A stretch of 64,000 nucleotides of DNA, taken from Siphonodentalium dalli (Eukaryota; Mollusca; Scaphopoda; Gadilida; Siphonodentaliidae). The notes under the pieces were generated by a model, which did no database searches, was not told the origin of the DNA, and saw only the letters and a list, made by a program, of their open reading frames with translations. The translations under genes were made by a program, and so were the position numbers. The stretch is taken from the NCBI GenBank assembly GCA_032622095.1, contig CP136069.1, positions 6,838,036-6,902,035 on the forward strand, read 5' to 3'. This document shows, one piece after another, positions 51,501-54,500 of this stretch (position 1 is the stretch's first letter; each line of letters starts with the position of its first letter).

Positions 51501-54500
51501 AAGAGAATGCATTGGCACAGGGTAAAAAAATGACTAGTTACGCAGATTATATACCATATTTTCTTATCTGGTCCCTTAACCCTTTACCCAACAAAACGGC
51601 CCTGTGCCAATGCATTCTCTTATATATGCGAGTCGACCATAGGTCGCCTCGCATATATAAGAGAATGCATTGGCTTAGCACATATTAAAAATGATAAAAT
51701 TGTCAAAGAATGTAGAAAAATATTCTAAAAATTGTTAAAAAATGTAAGAAAAAATTATAAAATTGTTAAAGAATGTAAGAAAAAATGGCCAATGCATTCT
51801 CTTATATATGCGAGGCGACCTATGGTCGACTCGCATATATAAGAGAATGCATTGGCACAGGGCATAACTGTAACCATCACAATGTGGTCAATGAACCGGT
51901 TCCAATGATATCCATATTTGTATGGTGTTATTGAGACAGACCGAAGATATTTTAGGCTGTTGAAGCTTTATTTGGGCGTTTTTGGCCGTTTTGTTGGGTA
52001 AAGGGTTAATATAAATTAGTTTATGGTATATCTGTGAACCCATTTTTATTTCAGCCACAATCACACCAAACATCGCTTGTGGGTGATTTAAAGCGTACAA
52101 AAATGCCCTAAATAATCGACTCCTTAACCACATCAGAATTATGGGTAATCTTTTAGGATTTAGTTGGAAATATGGCTTGTTGCCATTCATCGGAAAGCTC
52201 TCACTGAGAGATTATACTGTTCTCATTGCATTCGTTGGTGATTTTACTGTTTGCACTGACATTCATATCGTGTTCGTTGGTAATTTTACTGTTCAAATCA
52301 CGTTGATTGGCATTTTACAGTTCGCGTTGCATTCATTGGCGATTTTACTGTTTGCATTGCAATTTTACTGTTCACATCATTTCATTGTCAATTTTAATGA
52401 ACGCTTAGTGATTTTACTGTTTGCATCGCTTTCGTTGGCGATTTTACAGTTCGCATCACATTCATTGGCGATTTTACTGTGTCGCATCGTGTTCATTGGC
52501 GATTTTACTGTTCGCATTGCGTTCATTGGCGATTTTACTGTTCGCATCATGTTTGTTGGCGATTTTACTGTTCTTATCATGTTTGTTGGCGATTTTACTG
52601 TTCGCATCATGTTCGTTGGCGTTTTTACAGTTCGCATCATGTTCGTTGGCGATTTTACTGTTAGCATCATGTTCGTTGGCGATTTTACTGTTAGCATCAT
52701 GTTTAATGGTGATTTTACTGTTCGCATCATGTTTGTTGGCGATTTTACTGTTAGCATCATGTTTGTTGGCGATTTTACTGTTAGCATCATGTTTGTTGGC
52801 GATTTTACTGTTAGCATCATGTTCGTTGGCGATTTTACTGTTCGTATCATGTTCGTTGGCAATTTTACTGTTCGCATCATGTTCGTTGGCAATTTTACTT
52901 TTAGCATCATGTTCGTTGGCAATTTTACTGTTCGTATCATGTTTGTTGGCGATTTTACTGTTCGTATCATGTTTGTTGGCGATTTTACTGTTCGTATCAT
53001 GTTAATTTGTGATTTTACTGTTCGCATCATGTTTGTTGGCGATTTTACTGTTCGCATCATGTTTGTTAATGATTTTACTGTTCGTATCATGTTCGTTGGC
53101 GATTTTACTGTTCGCATCATGTTTGTTGGCGATTTTACTGGTCGTATCATGTTTGTTGGCGATTTTACTGTTCGTATCATGTTTAATGGTGATTTTACTG
53201 TTAGCATAATGTTTGTTGGCGATTTTACTGTTCGCATCATGTTCGTTGGCGATTTTACTGTGTCGCATCGCGTTCATTGGCGATTTTATTGTTCGTATCA
53301 TCTTAATTTGTGATTTTACTGTTCGCATGGCGTTTGTTGGCAATTTTACTATTCGCATCATGTTTGTTGGTGATTCTACTGTTCATATCATGTTTGTTGG
53401 CGATTTTACTGTTCATATCATGTTTGTTGGCGATTTTACTGTTCATATCATGTTTGTTGGCGATTTTACTGTTCATATCATGTTTGTTGGCAATTTTACT
53501 GTTCGCATCATGTTTGTTGGCGATTTTACTGTTCGTATCATGTTTGTTGGCGATTTTACTGTTCATATCATGTTTGTTGGCGATTTTACTCTTCGCATCA
53601 TGTTTAATGGTGATTTTACTGATAGCATCATGTTTGTTGGCGATTTTACTGTTCGCATCATGTTTAATGGTGATTTTACTGTTAGCATCATGTTCGTTGG
53701 CGATTTTACTATTCGCACCATGTTCATTGGCGATTTTACTGTTCGCATCATATTTAATGGTGATTTTACTGTTAGCATGATGTTTTTTGGCGATTTTACT
53801 GTTCGTATCATGTTTAATGGTGATTTTACTGTTCGCATCATGTTTAATGGTGATTCTACTGTTCGCATCATGTTCAATGGTGATTTTACTGTTCGCATCA
53901 TGTTTAATGGTGATTTTACTGTTCGTATCATGTTTAATGGTGATTTTACTGTTCGCATCATGTTTAATGGTGATTTTACTGTTCGCATCATGTTTAATGG
54001 TGATTTTACTGTTCACATCATGTTCATTGGCGATTTTACTGTTCGTATCATGTTTGTTGGCGATTTTACTGTTCTCATTGTATTCATTGGCAATTTTACT
54101 ATTCGCATTGTGTTCTTTGGCGATTTTACTGTTCACATTGTTTTCATTGGCAATTATCTCGACTTCTATATGCATATATAGCTGTCCTCCAACAAACAAA
54201 TGAGAACTGTATTTTGAGGCACCATGGAACCATAAAACAGTTGCAGTAATGCCCTAAATAATCGACTCCTTAACCACAGCAGAATTATGGGTAACTTTTC
54301 AGGATTTAGTCAGAAATATGGCTTGTTGCCATTCATGAGAGCTTTCCGATGAATGGCAACAAGCCATATTTCTGACTAAATCCTGAAAAGTTACCCATAA
54401 TTCTGCGGTGGTTAAGGGGTCGATTACTTAGGGCATTACTGTAGACGGTGAATCGTGTTCATGTTAAAAACACCTTACTTGATTTAAAGCATAGTTGATG

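Noticed and set aside
52141-54199. Frames of 390, 322, 298 and 287 codons on both strands
   Set aside because: All come from the 30-bp minisatellite; open in several frames of both strands, no homology, no start or splice context.
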